Origin: Peptoanaerobacter stomatis
Lineage (GTDB): Bacteria; Bacillota; Clostridia; Peptostreptococcales; Filifactoraceae
Reading direction: 5' to 3'
Assembly (NCBI RefSeq): GCF_000238095.2
Contig: NZ_JH815226.1
Coordinates: 98,850 to 162,849, forward strand
Length of the DNA stretch: 64,000 bases
Shown: positions 62,846-64,000 of the stretch, one piece after another
How the letters are laid out: the number at the start of each line of letters is the position of its first letter
How positions within the stretch are numbered: position 1 is the first letter of the stretch
Made by a program: the position numbers and the translations under genes
Notes under the pieces: generated by a model
Databases searched by the model: none
What the model saw: the letters and a program-made list of their open reading frames with translations, nothing else
Told to the model about the DNA's origin: nothing

Positions 62846-62978
62846 TTAAAGGCTATTAAAAAGGCTTATTTTAATTATCGCTGAAAAAAAAATTAGATTT
62901 CAACCACATAGTTCAAATACTACAAGAATAAATTTTTTCAACAGTTGAAAAACAGTCTGCCTTTTAAATAGCCTTTAA
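62846..62978. repeat. Inverted-repeat-bounded segment between larA and the GntR gene
   Basis: TTAAAGGCTATTAAAAAGGC (62846-62865) and GCCTTTTAAATAGCCTTTAA (62959-62978) are inverted repeats with 19 of 20 matches. Inside lies a second perfect 9-bp inverted repeat with a 1-nt centre (62934-62952, arms TTTTTCAAC and GTTGAAAAA). It may be a small mobile element, a large stem-loop or a regulatory region. Confidence 0.7.
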
Positions 62979-62998
62979 TTTAATATTCTTTACAATTT

Positions 62999-64000
62999 TT
63001 ATTTTGCAGATTTTGGATTTACGATCACAGATATTCCTTCAGGAATAACCGCTATTTTTGCATTTTTACCCTTTTTCTCAAGAGCTATTTCTAATGCTTC
63101 CTTGATAGTAGGTACATATTGCATATGCATATCTTCCAATATTTGTTTTGCTGATTCATCTGCTACATACAATACTTCATGTCTTGCCAATATTCTTGCC
63201 AATATTTGACTTTCCCATTGATCAGCTATTGTATCTTCCATCTTCACTTTAAGTATTGTATCTTCGACTTCTTGTGCAGATTTTGCATTTTTAAATGTTT
63301 GGTAGAAGGATTCTCCCCCATGACCATCGTTGCATTTAGATGCTTCGATTATTATTCCGTCAGGTTTTGCACACGCTTCAGCAGCAGTCATACTCTTAAC
63401 TGACTGATATATATTTTGATCTAACGGATATCCTCCATTTGTAGTAATAACAATATCTGCATCAGTACCTTCTACAACTGAAAGACCTTTTACAAATGCA
63501 CAGCCTTCTTCGTGTGCCTTAAACGGATCTCCTGCAAATGCTGCAATAACTTTTTTATCTGCATCTATCGCAACATTCAATATAAATGCAAGTTTAGCCT
63601 CTTTAGCTGCAAATTCCATATCTTTGTGGATTGGATTTCCATCAAGATTTCCTGTTCTTGATTTATCAGATGCTATAAACTTCGCACAGTGATTTCCAAA
63701 AACAGTCTTTTGTGATGCTATTCCGGGAAGTATTGATTTTCTTCCACCTGAAAATCCTGCAAAGAAGTGAGGCTCAATAAAACCTTCCGATACCAATAAG
63801 TCTGCCTCTACAGCTAACTTATTTATAAGCAAATCTCCTCCTGAAGGTAATTTTCCAAGATATACCATATCTTCATCATTTTGCGATTTATGGATTACAA
63901 ATTTCTCACTTTTTACTATATCTTCTCCATATTTGTCTATCATTTCTTCTTTTGTTGTTTCTCTATGGAATCCTGTAGCAATAAGTATAGTTATATCACA
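62999..64000 (-). CDS. LarA-type nickel-dependent lactate racemase family protein, 5' truncated
   Basis: 333 residues are visible; the frame is open to the end of the window, so the N-terminus is missing. The upstream part TILIATGFHRETT contains the first catalytic His. The segment EPHFFAGFSGGRKSILPGI carries the second catalytic His and the cofactor lysine, and FGNHCAKF the nickel-ligand His. All residues known from Lactobacillus LarA are thus present in the visible part. The family racemises lactate and other 2-hydroxy acids with a nickel-pincer cofactor. An internal Met at 63943 is not the true start. The larB/C/E maturation genes are not in the window. Confidence 0.88.
   Translation of the reverse strand, partial: CDITILIATGFHRETTKEEMIDKYGEDIVKSEKFVIHKSQNDEDMVYLGKLPSGGDLLINKLAVEADLLVSEGFIEPHFFAGFSGGRKSILPGIASQKTVFGNHCAKFIASDKSRTGNLDGNPIHKDMEFAAKEAKLAFILNVAIDADKKVIAAFAGDPFKAHEEGCAFVKGLSVVEGTDADIVITTNGGYPLDQNIYQSVKSMTAAEACAKPDGIIIEASKCNDGHGGESFYQTFKNAKSAQEVEDTILKVKMEDTIADQWESQILARILARHEVLYVADESAKQILEDMHMQYVPTIKEALEIALEKKGKNAKIAVIPEGISVIVNPKSAK

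Overview
The window is AT-rich DNA (roughly 30% G+C by eye, with strong use of ATA and AAA codons) from a low-GC, anaerobic Gram-positive bacterium of the Clostridia. The case rests on the sepF/yggT/ylmH division cluster, ftsEX with a coiled-coil M23 hydrolase, an S-box (SAM-I) leader on metK, the oxygen-sensitive class III ribonucleotide reductase nrdD/nrdG, a molybdenum hydroxylase and a sortase-anchored adhesin. A Peptostreptococcaceae-like oral or gut organism is a reasonable guess but is not proven by the sequence. No rRNA, tRNA, CRISPR array or prophage was seen.

Layout. 1-3111 (+): the 3' end of a VTC-domain gene, a DUF4956 membrane protein and a secreted Cthe_2159-like lipoprotein. 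3166-4269: an IS630-family element whose two frames meet at an A_AAA_AAA slippery site. 4423-28744 (almost all -): housekeeping operons, namely comM/phosphorylase/small membrane protein/valS; fur/S9 peptidase/yicC/gmk; HlyD-like/yggS/sepF/yggT/ylmH; plsY/gpsA; UPF0489/uppP/radical SAM/methyltransferase; def/fmt/mgtE/nucleoside kinase. 29075-32657 (+): prepilin peptidase, then ftsE-ftsX-M23 hydrolase. 32872-36652 (-): NAGPA-type secreted protein, and metK with its riboswitch. 36726-37888: an IS1202/IS481-like element with an in-frame stop in its transposase and a 26-bp direct repeat on each side. 37893-41394 (-): a heterodimeric ABC exporter. 41395-43652: a gene-poor, repeat-rich island around one diguanylate cyclase gene. 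43653-56578 (-): large adhesin, GGDEF-EAL protein, AI-2E transporter, YeiH transporter, molybdenum hydroxylase. 57527-61978 (+): nrdD, nrdG, asnA. 62026-64000 (-): GntR regulator and the 3' part of a LarA-type racemase gene.

The clearest structure not explained by genes is a set of short dispersed intergenic repeats in at least four families (called A to D here). Nearly all have ends related to ATACTAAA/TTTAGTAT. Family A (about 110 bp, three copies) has terminal inverted repeats matching those of the IS630 element and looks like a set of MITEs mobilised by it. Family B contains a long AT hairpin. Two inverted family D copies flank the diguanylate cyclase gene like the ends of a small cassette. 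Other points of interest are tandem NrdR boxes upstream of nrdD, an inverted repeat between larA and its probable regulator gene, and the conserved but uncharacterised VTC/DUF4956/Cthe_2159 trio.

All repeat alignments, motif positions and start choices were made by eye. Family names come from motif recognition, not database searches.
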